DNA from: Beaufortia kweichowensis
Taxonomy: Eukaryota > Chordata > Actinopteri > Cypriniformes > Gastromyzontidae
Assembly (NCBI GenBank): GCA_019155185.1
Contig: CM032795.1
Span: forward strand, 16,533,795-16,597,794
Direction: 5' to 3'
Length of the DNA stretch: 64,000 nt
The notes under the pieces were generated by a model. The model did not search any database. It saw only the letters and a program-made list of their open reading frames with translations, and was not told the DNA's origin. Of this stretch, positions 1 through 10,531 are shown one piece after another; position 1 is the first letter of the stretch, and each line of letters starts with the position of its first letter. Position numbers and translations under genes: made by a program.

Positions 1-679
1 ACAGATAAGGGTTTTCCTGTCCGGAGAACAGGATCTCCAACAGAAACTCCAGCTATAGAGTTTGCTCAGGAAAACATGACAGACATATATGTATATAAAG
101 CAATGGAATCGACTCTGTATAATTGTGGCACAGGTGAAGAGCAAGCAAATAGACTAGTAATGACAAAAGATACAGGTCTCCTCATACACCTGGATGGTTG
201 CCATGTCACCCTCCAATCGGATGATTTCTCCCACCAGCTCACTGTGGCCAACACGCACCAATTCATACATGGCTGCACCTGCCATGCAAGTGGCTGTCAC
301 CACTGCAAAGAAAAGACACACACTTTAGTTCATATAAAAATTCATTATTTATTCACCATCGTGTCAATTTCAAACCTTTATCGTTTTATTTCTTCTGCAG
401 AACAGAAAAGAAGATATTTTAAAGAATGTTGGTAACCAAACAACATTGGCCCCCATGGCTTCCATTGTATGGACACAAAACCATTGAGACATTTCTCAAA
501 ATATATATTTTTTTGTATTTCACATAAGAAAGATGGTGAAAGCTTCAATGTTAAATAATAAAATATTAAGTCAGTTAAAAAGCTATTGCTGTTTTACCTG
601 GGCCTGAAACTCCATGCACATATCCGAACTGACTCTCACGCTCCTCATCTCGGATCTTAGGCAGCTTGGAAAAGTCCAT
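1..679 (-). CDS. atp6v1a: V-type proton ATPase catalytic subunit A, first three coding exons (cut by left edge)
   Basis: ATP-hydrolysing A subunit of the V1 sector of the vacuolar proton pump, which acidifies endosomes, lysosomes and vesicles. Coding exons read on the minus strand: 598–679 (ATG at 679), 174–302 and 1–52, the last running off the window. All junctions are GT–AG and the frame closes (82 and 129 nt, then on). The translation starts MDFSKLPKIRDEERES, continues with YVHGVSGPV and AAMYELVRVGHSELVGEI, and reaches GVSVGDPVLRTGKP. This is the family's conserved N-terminal beta-barrel; the Walker A region lies outside the window. The usual length is about 617 residues, of which roughly 88 are visible. 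The gene is divergent from phf23, with about 1.6 kb between the start codons. Identification rests on near-identity to the known vertebrate N-terminus. Confidence 0.95.
303..597. repeat. Diverged copy of a dispersed MITE-like repeat in atp6v1a intron 1
   Basis: Within this intron, about 355–510 carries the words 'cttctgcagaacag', 'gaatgttggtaaccaaac' and 'cttccattgtatggacac'. These recur at 3226–3475, 48187–48397, 58655–58872 and 59701–59850. It is one of the most abundant interspersed repeats I know from cyprinid genomes. The copy is partial and no TIR is visible. Confidence 0.7.
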
Positions 680-2302
680 TCTGTGTGTGAAAAAGCCTAA
701 GAGAGAGAGTGTAGGAGAGTAATTCAGTCATAGACTTGTCTTTTAAATGAGTTTTCCTTTCCTAGACATATGTCAAATTTACATATCCATATTACAATTG
801 TGTTGTTGTTTTCATTGACAATTAAATCAAGAGCAAATGAACAACAATATACTGTGGTGTGCAAGTATTCTGCTATTGTGCCACAAGGCAAATGTAACAG
901 ACATAGAAAACGTTTTATTTACATATCACTATAATATAACTGACAGATTAAAATATATTGTTGTCAACGATGCGAGACAGTGATTATGACAGATAGCGTC
1001 ACTGTGGCCGATCGGTTTCCATACAGATTAACAGTATATTTCTGTTTCTATCAAACGAATTAGATTGCTGTACTTAACGTACTAAAGCAAAAATAAACGC
1101 ATCGACACGACCAGAACTACTGAGTAGCAAGATATAGCAGGCTGGCCATTAAAAGTCAGGTGACAGATGGTTGCTAGCAAAGCCTCTGATCAGCAAATAC
1201 TGATGTAGAAAATGAAAAAAGACCAAATTGCAGTGATTACTGTTAATAAATAATAGTGTGTATGTTTAGAACGGAAAAGGGTGTCTTACTGTATTAGCAT
1301 GAAATGAACGACAATCCTTGGATTATCCTAGGAAACACCGAATGGGGGGAAATTGGTCACGACATAGATCAGCTGACCTACCCGGATTAAGGAAGTCAAG
1401 GTAAACGGTGCAGAAGAAACTACGCCATTTTGGCTCCACTACGGGGGGGTTTTCTGTCAAGCAGTATGGCGTAGTGGCTCCAACATGGCGCCCGATGAAG
1501 AACAGTTTCTCGATTTCCTGCCTTCCTAGACTCGGGAGCCTATCTGCGAGGTTATCGATTTAGACACAATTTAAATCAATTACATTGTAGTATGTCATGT
1601 TTTGGCATATATGCAACATGGACATCGTTTACTGTGACAAACTACGCTAACTATTTTGTGGGATTTTGGATTACGTTCTTCTCATGCATATTTATGAGAT
1701 TCTCACACTCTGGCGCGCTTTGCGTGGTTTCGTCACACATTTACGTCACATGGTGATTCCTGTTGAGAGCGCGCTCACGTTTAGACTTTGTTGAATACGG
1801 TTGCAGAAAGGTTTTGATGATTTAACGTTCATTGAAAACTAACAGTCGACGAAGTATGTTTTTTGGAGTTTGTTTTGACTTACTACGCTAGTGGATATCA
1901 TCGTGGCGTCGTTAGATTTTTTTACATCGAAAAACTGCGGCTTAATGTGCTGGTGAAAAACGAGCTCCGCGAAGAGACATTATCATCATCGTCATTTATA
2001 TTTGTGGTTTACTCGATTAAGAAATAACACACTTTGCTCAGGATGTCGCACCTTTATTTTAGACTCCGCGTGATGATTTAATTGTCGAGAAATCCGCTGC
2101 TTTGCTAAATATTAGACGTTTGACCACAAGACCTCGTTTTCTCACATTTCGATGCCAATCCACCATTTAGGTGGCTGTCTGTTCAATTTAAACGAAAGGC
2201 ATCTGGATTTGTTTCTTTGCAACCTCAACAAAGTGACTCTATAAGGTCACTTACTGGAAACCGAGGAAGCCAACAGTACGAAGAACCTGACTTGTGTCGA
2301 TC
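680..2302. promoter_or_regulatory. Divergent promoter and 5′UTR region of atp6v1a and phf23
   Basis: No coding exon is seen here. The centre (about 1380–1800) is richer in CpG than its surroundings. It carries YY1-like ATGGCG/GCCAT words at 1424–1430, 1466–1471 and 1484–1490. ACTACGCCAT at 1419–1428 is the exact reverse complement of ATGGCGTAGT at 1466–1475. The stretch from about 1800 to 2302 probably includes the phf23 5′UTR, because the first coding exon continues straight from it to a donor at 2331. Start sites are not determined. Confidence 0.6.
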
Positions 2303-4516
2303 ATGTTGGGTATAATGGATAATCATCAAGGTAAATACGTATTCTTTATTATAATGTGTAACTACATCTTTATTTAAGCAATTATAGCAGCATTCGAAGT
2401 TTTACACCAGCCTCGTGTCACACACCCATTTAACAAAGACCTGCCGAATGGATAAACTGCTCCTGTACGGTTAGCAGTGTAATATATGTCCTCTGTGGTT
2501 TAGTACGCTTAACATGACATCCATTTATTTTATAAATCAGATTTTCTAAGCAGACTGTGTATGTGTGAAAATGTCTGGCAACAGTGTGCTTCCTGAGATT
2601 GCTGACTGGTCAAGATTTCCACAGCCCCTGTGTAGCTGTTAGCATAAGCAGCTAGATTATAACTCGAGCACACGAGATCGCAAGTAATTTGTTGTCTTTG
2701 CTGATGTTTCAAGCGTTACGTATATTATATATGTATATTTTTTTCAACCTAGCAAAAATAACACGGGAAAATGAGTCTTAAGTTACTTTAGCTGTAACCG
2801 GACAGTCCAGGCTAACAGAACACAATGCTAACTTGACAGCTCATTGGTTACCAACACCATTATACCCGAAGTGTAATTGTGCCTCTTCTGTTTATTTTGC
2901 AGATACGGTCCGAAACTGTAAAACGGAGGCTTTGGTAAGTGTTGTGACAGTTATGTTCTGTAATGGTTTTAGATGATGACACCCTCGTTACTTATTTATA
3001 GCATAAGGCCACATGTGGCTGAACCTTGGGGGGGATGGGACTTGAATAAGAACAGTGTGTTGCCATCTAAACTTGTATCACTGGTAATGTTTTTCTTTGT
3101 TTCAGCCTCCAGAGGGTAGGAAGAGGACTGTGGAGGATTTTAACAAATTTTGCAGCTTTGTTTTGGCTTATGCTGGGTATATCCCACCCCAAAAAGAAGT
3201 AAGTTTTAGATCTTTTGGGATGTTGTTAAGGAGAGTTCACCCAAAAATGAAAATTATTTTATTTACTCACCCTCAAGTCATTCCAAGTCTGTATGACTTT
3301 TTTCTTCGGCTTACAGAAGAAACATTTTTAAAGAATCAAACAACGTTGGCCCCCATTTTATGGAAACAGAACTGCTGAGAAATCTTTTGTGTTCAGCAAA
3401 ATAGTGTCTCTGTACAGGTTTTGAATGACACGAGGGTGAATAAATGACAGATTTTTCATTTTTGTACTATACCTTAAAATCCAGTGTAATCTCAGTGAAA
3501 TTACACAGCTACATCATCGACGTGACAATTGCTTTCTGACTAATAAAATATCTATTGTCATCATAGTTTTTAAAACTAAAAGAAATTTCCCTTGTTTTTT
3601 GTGTTGAATTAATGATGATGATGTGCATTTGCAGGAGAATTCATGGTCTCCATCCTCTTCTCCAAGTGCACGGGAGTTTTCTGAGCTCTCTGATGAAGGG
3701 ACAGTAAAAGACAGCTGGACCGGTGGTCACTCCAACATCAACAACCTTCATAATTTACAGAATACAGAGTTCTGCCATCGTCAGACAGACGGCTCCTTAG
3801 ACAAGATGAGAAGATCTCTAAAGCAGATCCATTTTCACAGCAAAGCTGAAAGAAAGAAGATGAGGAAACTTAACCGCTTATCTTTGGGTGGAGGTGCCTC
3901 ACATAAACAATCCAAAGCGGGGCTAAAGAAAACAAAGAAATCAGTTAAGGCAGAGAAACACCTTATGTACACAAGTCCTAAGAGTGAGGGGCTTCGGATG
4001 GAAGAGGGGTTAACAGAACAGGCTGTTCACATGCAGGGGGCAGGGCTTAAACTGGAGTCCAATCAAGAAACAGACCTGAGTTCCTGTGACACAGACACAT
4101 TGGTGACGGATGAGGATATCATGGTGGAGTCTGGTATGTGTCTGATTTTGCTAGTGTTCTGTTAATATCTTTGTATGAACCATGCTTGTTTAGTGCTGCT
4201 ATAAATATACTGTTTCTGCCATTCATAAGTGTTTCACTTGTGACATCAATTACATACTGAATGCTTAAAAATGTTTGTCTGTACTGCATTTCATCACTTG
4301 CTCTTTTTTCCAACCACTCTAGGTGACGATTCATGGGATTTGATCACGTGTTATTGCGGGAAGCCTTTCGCTGGACGGCCGATGATTGAGTGTGACGAGT
4401 GCTCCATATGGGTCCATCTCTCCTGTGCTAAGATTAAGAAGTCCAATGTACCTGATATTTTTTACTGCCATAGATGCAGGGACTCTCGACACACCACAGT
4501 CAAAAAAGACCACTGA
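2303..4516 (+). CDS. phf23: PHD finger protein 23
   Basis: Nuclear PHD-finger protein; the family binds methylated histone H3K4 and has been linked to autophagy control. Exons: 2303–2330, 2903–2934, 3106–3198, 3635–4133 and 4323–4516 (846 nt, 281 aa), all GT–AG. Residues from about 21 hold the family's N-terminal signature RKRTVEDFNKFCSFVLAYAGYI. The middle exon is basic and serine-rich (about 52–217). It is followed by DEDIMVESGDDSWDLITC and a C4HC3 PHD finger at about 224–270 (CYC…CDEC…HLSC…CHRC). Human PHF23 is about 403 aa, so this copy has a much shorter linker. The DEDIMVES–PHD block is shared with PHF13, but the start (MLGIMDN) and lack of the PHF13 C-tail favour PHF23. Teleosts have a/b copies; I cannot tell which this is. 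AATAAA candidates lie near 5720. Confidence 0.9.
3225..3475. repeat. MITE-like interspersed repeat in phf23 intron 3
   Basis: Begins 'gagttcacccaaaaatgaaa' and continues 'tttactcaccctcaagtcat', 'ccaagtctgtatgactttt', 'cttacagaagaaac'. It ends in an AT-rich 'gacagatttttcatttttg'. It belongs to the same family as the copy at 48187–48397 in this window. It reads through the exon 3 donor frame but is intronic. Confidence 0.8.
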
Positions 4517-6464
4517 GAATGTGTATATTGGGTACAGATCCTGTGTGTTTATTTAAATTGATATAATATGTTCTCATACCTGTCCCTTTTTACTTTTCTA
4601 ATCACTATAAATTATGGCTTCTATTAAATTAAAGTTGATAATTTACCCCTCCTAGTTCTGTGTTGACAGATGTTTGGTGTGGTTTATGATGTTGAGATTT
4701 TCCTAAAATACATGCACTAATTTTGACTACAGTATGAGCAGTGTTGTTGGTTGTATACAAATTACTATGACTACACATATTATTTTATTTTTTGGCCATC
4801 TATTTTGAACAAGTAAACTAACCATGTTTGAAATTCATGACATTATATCTTTAAGGTTGATCATTTACATTTTGTAGCTCTGCTGACAAATGAGTGGTGT
4901 GGTTTACTATGTAAAACAAATAATGGTTTTTATAAGGTTTTCTAATGCCCATGCTTGTTTTTGACTATTCTGTAAGCAGTGTTTTGACTGTAAACAAATT
5001 ACTTTGACCACTTGAACATTTTACATTTTAGTTTGTGTATTTGTAAAAAGATCATTACTGATAAGATCACTATTGGCCTCCTTTTTTAATACAGATAAGT
5101 GTAATACATTAGTTACATTACATATTAAGAACTTGTCAACCCTACTTCAGCTGAAGTGAAGGCTTTTATGTGCTTAAACCTGTTTTCTAATCCAGTATTT
5201 CTCAATCCTGCACCTGGGGACCACCCAGTAATGTGTATTATACTGTAAGTGTCTCAAAGACACACCGGTTTTAAGTAATGGAGTACTGTATAAATATCTG
5301 ATTCATGGAATCAAGAAAAGATAAGCAATGGATATAACATGCAAGACTGAGGGGGCCAGGGATCAGAAACAGTTTAAATCAATTTTATTATATAGCCGTT
5401 TCCAAATAATGTCAGTTATATGATATCTATTCACTTTTATTGTTACAGATAGTTCTAAGATTACCTTTGATTGTAGTAAAGCATACTTACTTGTGTTTTA
5501 TTTTTATGTTACTCATGTGTCAAATTGCAGTTTCATTTAAAATGTAATCTTTGACCCAGTTTGAACTTCAGACAATTTTCTGAATTGTTTAGTTTTTGCT
5601 CTAAAAATAATTTGTATATGTGTCCTTCTCAACCCAATGTATATAGATGTACAGGTGTATATGTTTGAAATATGAGGAGAGTCTATTTTTCTGACCATTT
5701 ACAATAGCAACATCTGAAAATAAATGTTCTTCTAAAGTCATATCAAGCATTTGGGATTAATGTTACTTTCCAGTGTATTCTAATATTTCTGAGCTTTCTG
5801 AGGTAGATCAATGTCCAAAGGGAGGAGAAAGGTGTGGTAAGCCATATAGACACACTTTTTCAAATGATTTAGTGTAGGTGTGTTACTTTACATCCCACCT
5901 GCTATAAGGCTGTGTTTGCCATCGTTCATTGTTCAGAGACGGCCAGTTGTTAAGTAAGAGGTAAGTGCATATAGAATATAAAATTTCTGTTTGAGTTAAC
6001 TAATTCTGTAGTGAATCAGTTTTGTTTTTGAACTTTCTTTGTAAATACAAGCGAGTTCATGCTAATTTTAACAAAAAGGCAAAACCACAGTAAAATGTTT
6101 GTTATTTAAACTTTCTGTAGTAGTAGGATATTGAATAAAATTTATAATTCTTAACAAAATAACAAAAGACTTCTGAAAGAAATTGTATATAGCCTCATAG
6201 TTTGTTGTCTTAAGAAAATTATTAAGTCTGACTTCGATAGCCTCGCACAGTTAATTTTTATGACTTCAGTAAGTATCTTATGCATTGGGTTATGATTAAC
6301 AGCTTACCATTCCACGATGCTCCTTTTCATTTTATTACTCTTGTACAGAAGAACTAAACAGTTGTTTAGAATATTGTTTAATAGTTCTACTTGTGGGATA
6401 TTTGGCATAATTATTTTTTGTTTACCCTTCCTAAGAATCCTCTGTGCTAATAAATAAGTTCACC
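4517..6464. other. phf23 3′ region and plscr3 5′ region
   Basis: AT-rich, no coding exon. Possible poly(A) signals for phf23: ATTAAA near 4623 and AATAAA near 5720. About 5199–5232 ('atttctcaatcctgcacctg') resembles a common fish interspersed repeat. A donor-like site at 5961 ('aagag|gtaagt') ends a likely non-coding first exon of the scramblase gene, whose coding exon 2 carries a short 5′UTR before 6465. Confidence 0.5.
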
Positions 6465-7940
6465 ATGTCCCAGCTTTATTATAACCCTGCAGCAGTGCCT
6501 CCTGGTTTGGAATACCTGACACAGGTGAGCACATCAATTAAAATCATCTATATAATAGAAAAATAACACATAAAAGTGCTTTACAATCAGTTCAGTTGTT
6601 ATTGTATGATTGAAAAGTGTGTAATTGAACAGAACATCTGCCTCTTTTTTCTCTGTCACAGATTGACCAGATATTAGTGCATCAAAAGATTGAGCTCCTT
6701 GAAGGTAAAGTTTAGAATGAGTCATCATATATATGTTTTTTAGTTTCTTTTCCTGTTTAAATTATGAAAAAAGTTTACATATACCTTATATTCTTTGGTA
6801 ATGATCATCACGATCATCTCTTTTTTTCTTTTCTAGCCATTATTGGCTTTGAGACTAATAACCAGTATGAGATTAAAAACAGCATGGGTCAACAGATCTA
6901 CCATGCCAAAGAAGTCAATGACTGCTGCACACGCAATTGCTGTGGCCCTCTTCGCAGCTTCGAACTGAAGATAACAGATAATATGGATCAAGAAGTGATT
7001 CATTTAATTAGACCCTTCCGCTGCACCTCCTGCTGTTTCCCTTGCTGTCTTCAAGAGGTATTCATTTAATTGAACATACAGGGCTTTCCAGACATTTGGG
7101 ATGAAAATACAACATTCCAACAAATCTACAATATTCATAATAAAATGGATCCATTAATATGTGTATTGTCTGCTGTACAAAATATTATTACCTAAACCTA
7201 ATTTACTTCTGAAGTATATAGTCCTGCCTGATCTAACCCTTTCTCCTGCTCTTTTTTCTGTCACTTCGACCTGACTAAAGATGGAGGTGCAGGCTCCACC
7301 GGGTAATACAATAGGCTACATCTCTCAAGACTGGCACATGTTCAAGCCCAAATTTTCCATCTACGATATGTCCAAAACAAAAGTGGTGTCTATCGAGGGA
7401 CCTTTCTGTGCTATCAGCTGCTGTGGGGATGTGGACTTTGATGTATGTGGGCCAATGTGTTTTGCAAGTTAACCCATGTTGGATCATATGTATAAATATA
7501 ATTAACAATAAAAATATTAATATAAGTGAGACATAAATGTGTTGATACCATGAAAATGTGTTTGACCAAAGGTCATGTGTACCTGTCTAATCTCTGATCA
7601 CAGATTCACGGTAAGGATGGGCCTCCTATAGGTCGTATCAGTAAACAGTGGAGTGGACTGATAAAAGAGGGACTGACTGATTCAGATAATTTTGGCATTA
7701 ACTTTCCCATGGACCTGGATGTAAGGATGAAAGCAGTTTTGATGGGGGCGTGTTTCCTTATAGTGAGTTGAAAATAAATGCATTCATTCATCCAGTCATT
7801 CATCATGTTTTGCAGATGTTATCCATTTCTTATTGTTTCTAAATGAATGTAACATCTTGTTGTTCTGTTTTGTCCAACAGGACTACATGTTTTTTGAAAG
7901 CACTGGTGATTCTAAACAGCGATGCAGTGTGTTTGGCTGA
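6465..7940 (+). CDS. plscr3: Phospholipid scramblase (PLSCR3-like)
   Basis: Membrane protein of the scramblase family, implicated in Ca2+-dependent lipid movement; PLSCR3 is the mitochondrial member. Exons: 6465–6524, 6662–6704, 6837–7057, 7281–7442, 7604–7762 and 7881–7940 (705 nt, 234 aa). The start MSQLYYNPAAVPPGLEYLTQIDQ is close to the conserved domain, so the long N-terminal proline-rich region of mammalian PLSCR1/3 is nearly absent. Cysteine clusters CTRNCCGP and CTSCCFPCCLQE are the likely palmitoylation region. DSDNFGINFPMD (188–199) matches the family's Ca2+-binding loop, followed by the hydrophobic segment KAVLMGACFLIDYMFFEST. AATAAA is at 8126. PLSCR3 is preferred over other PLSCRs because of its position between phf23 and senp3. 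Confidence 0.88.
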
Positions 7941-10531
7941 TAGACCATGTGAGAAAGTACATCCTTTACAGGATATTTACTGGATCTTTAAAAGAAATAT
8001 TTCTAGTGTATCTATCTAGCATGGTTACCACTTGTATGTATTTGTATTTTACAAAGAGTAGTAATCCAGAGTGGTTACACATTTTTTTTTAAATATATTT
8101 TAATCTTGCATATCTATTGTGTTAAAATAAACAATTTCCTACTAGACATTTCTAGCTCTAAAAATTGCTCTAACTGCGATTCCTTTGAATTTAGTATTTT
8201 GTAAAATGAGGACACATTATCTCACTTCTAGACAATCTATGCCCATACTGGTATCAGTCTTGTTCATACTGATAAGTCATTAAAAGATGTTTTTTCATTA
8301 TAAACAGTCTTACCTTTGTCTATTATTTTTATCCATTACAGTGCATGAGAATTTAATAGAAACCTGTTAAGGGATTACAGACACTTTTACTGTTGAACAT
8401 CTATTATGAAATACTACAGTACATAGTAGGGTTTGAAAAATAATTTGTTCTTTGAAAGACAAAGTAAAAATATTTTTGCTCTTCAACGTTTTAGATTAAA
8501 CAAAGTATTTAAGGGCCTCCTATGTAGGGCATCTGACTGCAATCTAATGAACTTCAAACCTCACCTACATATGTTAAGTAGAGGGCAATCACCTGCTCCT
8601 TTATTGCTCTTCTCTGCATCGCTTAACATCATCCATTAAAATGATGTATCATTAGCTTGTATGTTTTGTCTAATGCATAAATGATTAAATCACAAAAGAA
8701 ATATCTTAATGTTGCTTTTAAACGTTTATGTTAATGTTAAACTGTTTAACCCTTTACACCCATAGATGCACTTTATTTGCCTCAGAAGAGTGAATGGTCA
8801 GTTGTGTCTTGAGGAAAATAACAAAACATATTTTCACATTTAATATTTTGTAAGTTTTGCAGTGAAATCTCGATACGGGAAGTAGTATTTATAAACGGGG
8901 ACCTAATTACGTGTATTTTCAATTTTTTTCAGTTCTCACAATCAACTGAACAATAATCTTTACACCTAGTGGCTCCAGCTAAAAATCGATTTCCTCCTGC
9001 CTGCGTAGATGTGTTCGACTTTATGAGCTGCTGCGCAGACCGATCTAGGAATGACATCTAGGTACCGCGAGACCGATTCGCACACACTGATCTCGCGATT
9101 CTTTATGTCACACGCCGAACGGTTTGCGCAGCGCCGCAGGGACGCAAACACGCCTTTATATTCCGCCTCCCGCGAGCACATCTTCAACGTCATAGAGACG
9201 CGGCGGAAGAGTGTTTTCGCTCTAAAGAAGCGCCAGCTCTCATTGAATGAGCCAAGAATTAGATAAACCTCTATTTTGCCTTTTCTTTTCTTTCCTTGCG
9301 AACCTTATTTACCCGCTTGCTGCGTTGGTGGACAACGCTTAAGCTTTTGGCTCGAGGTTACGGTTAAACGGTGAGTAATCGGTGGTACCGACAGCCCACA
9401 TTTTCTTCTCCGTGTTATGGGAGGCCGATGGTGTTTATCTCTGCAGGTCAAGCACCTGGCGGGACTGTGCTGCTTTTTACACAGATGCCTGGTCAAAATA
9501 TAATCAAATACATATGCAAAACATTACGTAGTCAAAAACATGAACATGCGTCTCTATGTTACATACAGTTCATACCGAGAATCCCTTTGTGTATAGTTAA
9601 TGCTATCCTTTTCTCTATATATCCATCAGTGTTTCATACTTTTGATATTAATTTACCCTTACGTTAACAACTAGTTGTAGTCACTGCTTAATCACACTTT
9701 CAAGCAGTATTATAGATGTAAAAAATTTTATTATATTTTTATTTACGTAATATAGTCCCACTGGGGTTTTGCACTTGCCCAGGGCCACAGCTGTAACACT
9801 TCCACCTTTCTGCATCTGTTTGTGAAGTATCCAAAAACAAGGCATTTTCATTGTCAGTCCATGACACCCTTTCCTCCTAAACACTTCCACACACACACAA
9901 TGGTTTAGTTTAGTTTCATTTGAAGTTTTATAGAGAAGTCATTGTTCAGGATCCACATTTAGGGAGTGTGAATTTTGATAAAATTGCGATAATGATAGTC
10001 TTGACATTTGTTAGACCTTTAGATGGTGTGACAAATCTGTCATCTGTCATTTTCAGGAATGTAATGGTCTGATAGGAACCGATCATTGGTAACACTTCAC
10101 AATAAGATGTATTTGTTTTATGTATTGGGTAACTAACAAGCAATATGTTTTTTAGAATTTATTAACGTTTAATAGTGTTTGTTATTGCCAATATTGTTGT
10201 TGTTCAACAACAGTTGTTCATGTTCACTATGTATTAACTAATGTTGACAGTTCCAACTTTAGATTTTAAGAATGTATTAGTAAATGCTGAAATTAACTAA
10301 GATCAGTGCTATAGAAGCAGTGTTTATTATTTGTTGCCAGACAATTTGTCTTATACCTTGTTTTATTTAAAGAGTTACATTTTAGTATCATTGTATCCAA
10401 GACAGCTAGAGTTGTAAATTGTATGTGGATGTGTTAATTTCTGTCTGTTTCTGATTTTTACTCTGACACTTGTTCCCTTCATGCACTAGCGAGGAGGCAG
10501 GCTGGCGCAGGTCGTAGGGTGCTCTTGGGTC
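7941..10531. other. plscr3 3′UTR, senp3 promoter, 5′UTR exon and intron 1
   Basis: plscr3 3′ sequence runs to the poly(A) signal at 8126–8131. About 8990–9370 is CpG-rich and probably holds the senp3 promoter and first non-coding exon, which ends at a donor at 9371 ('taaacg|gtgagt'). Intron 1 of senp3 follows. Its 10088–10310 part ('ggtaacacttcacaataag … gaaattaactaagatcag') is a diverged copy of a well-known fish non-autonomous DNA transposon. The acceptor just before 10490 opens the exon that carries the start codon. Confidence 0.55.
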
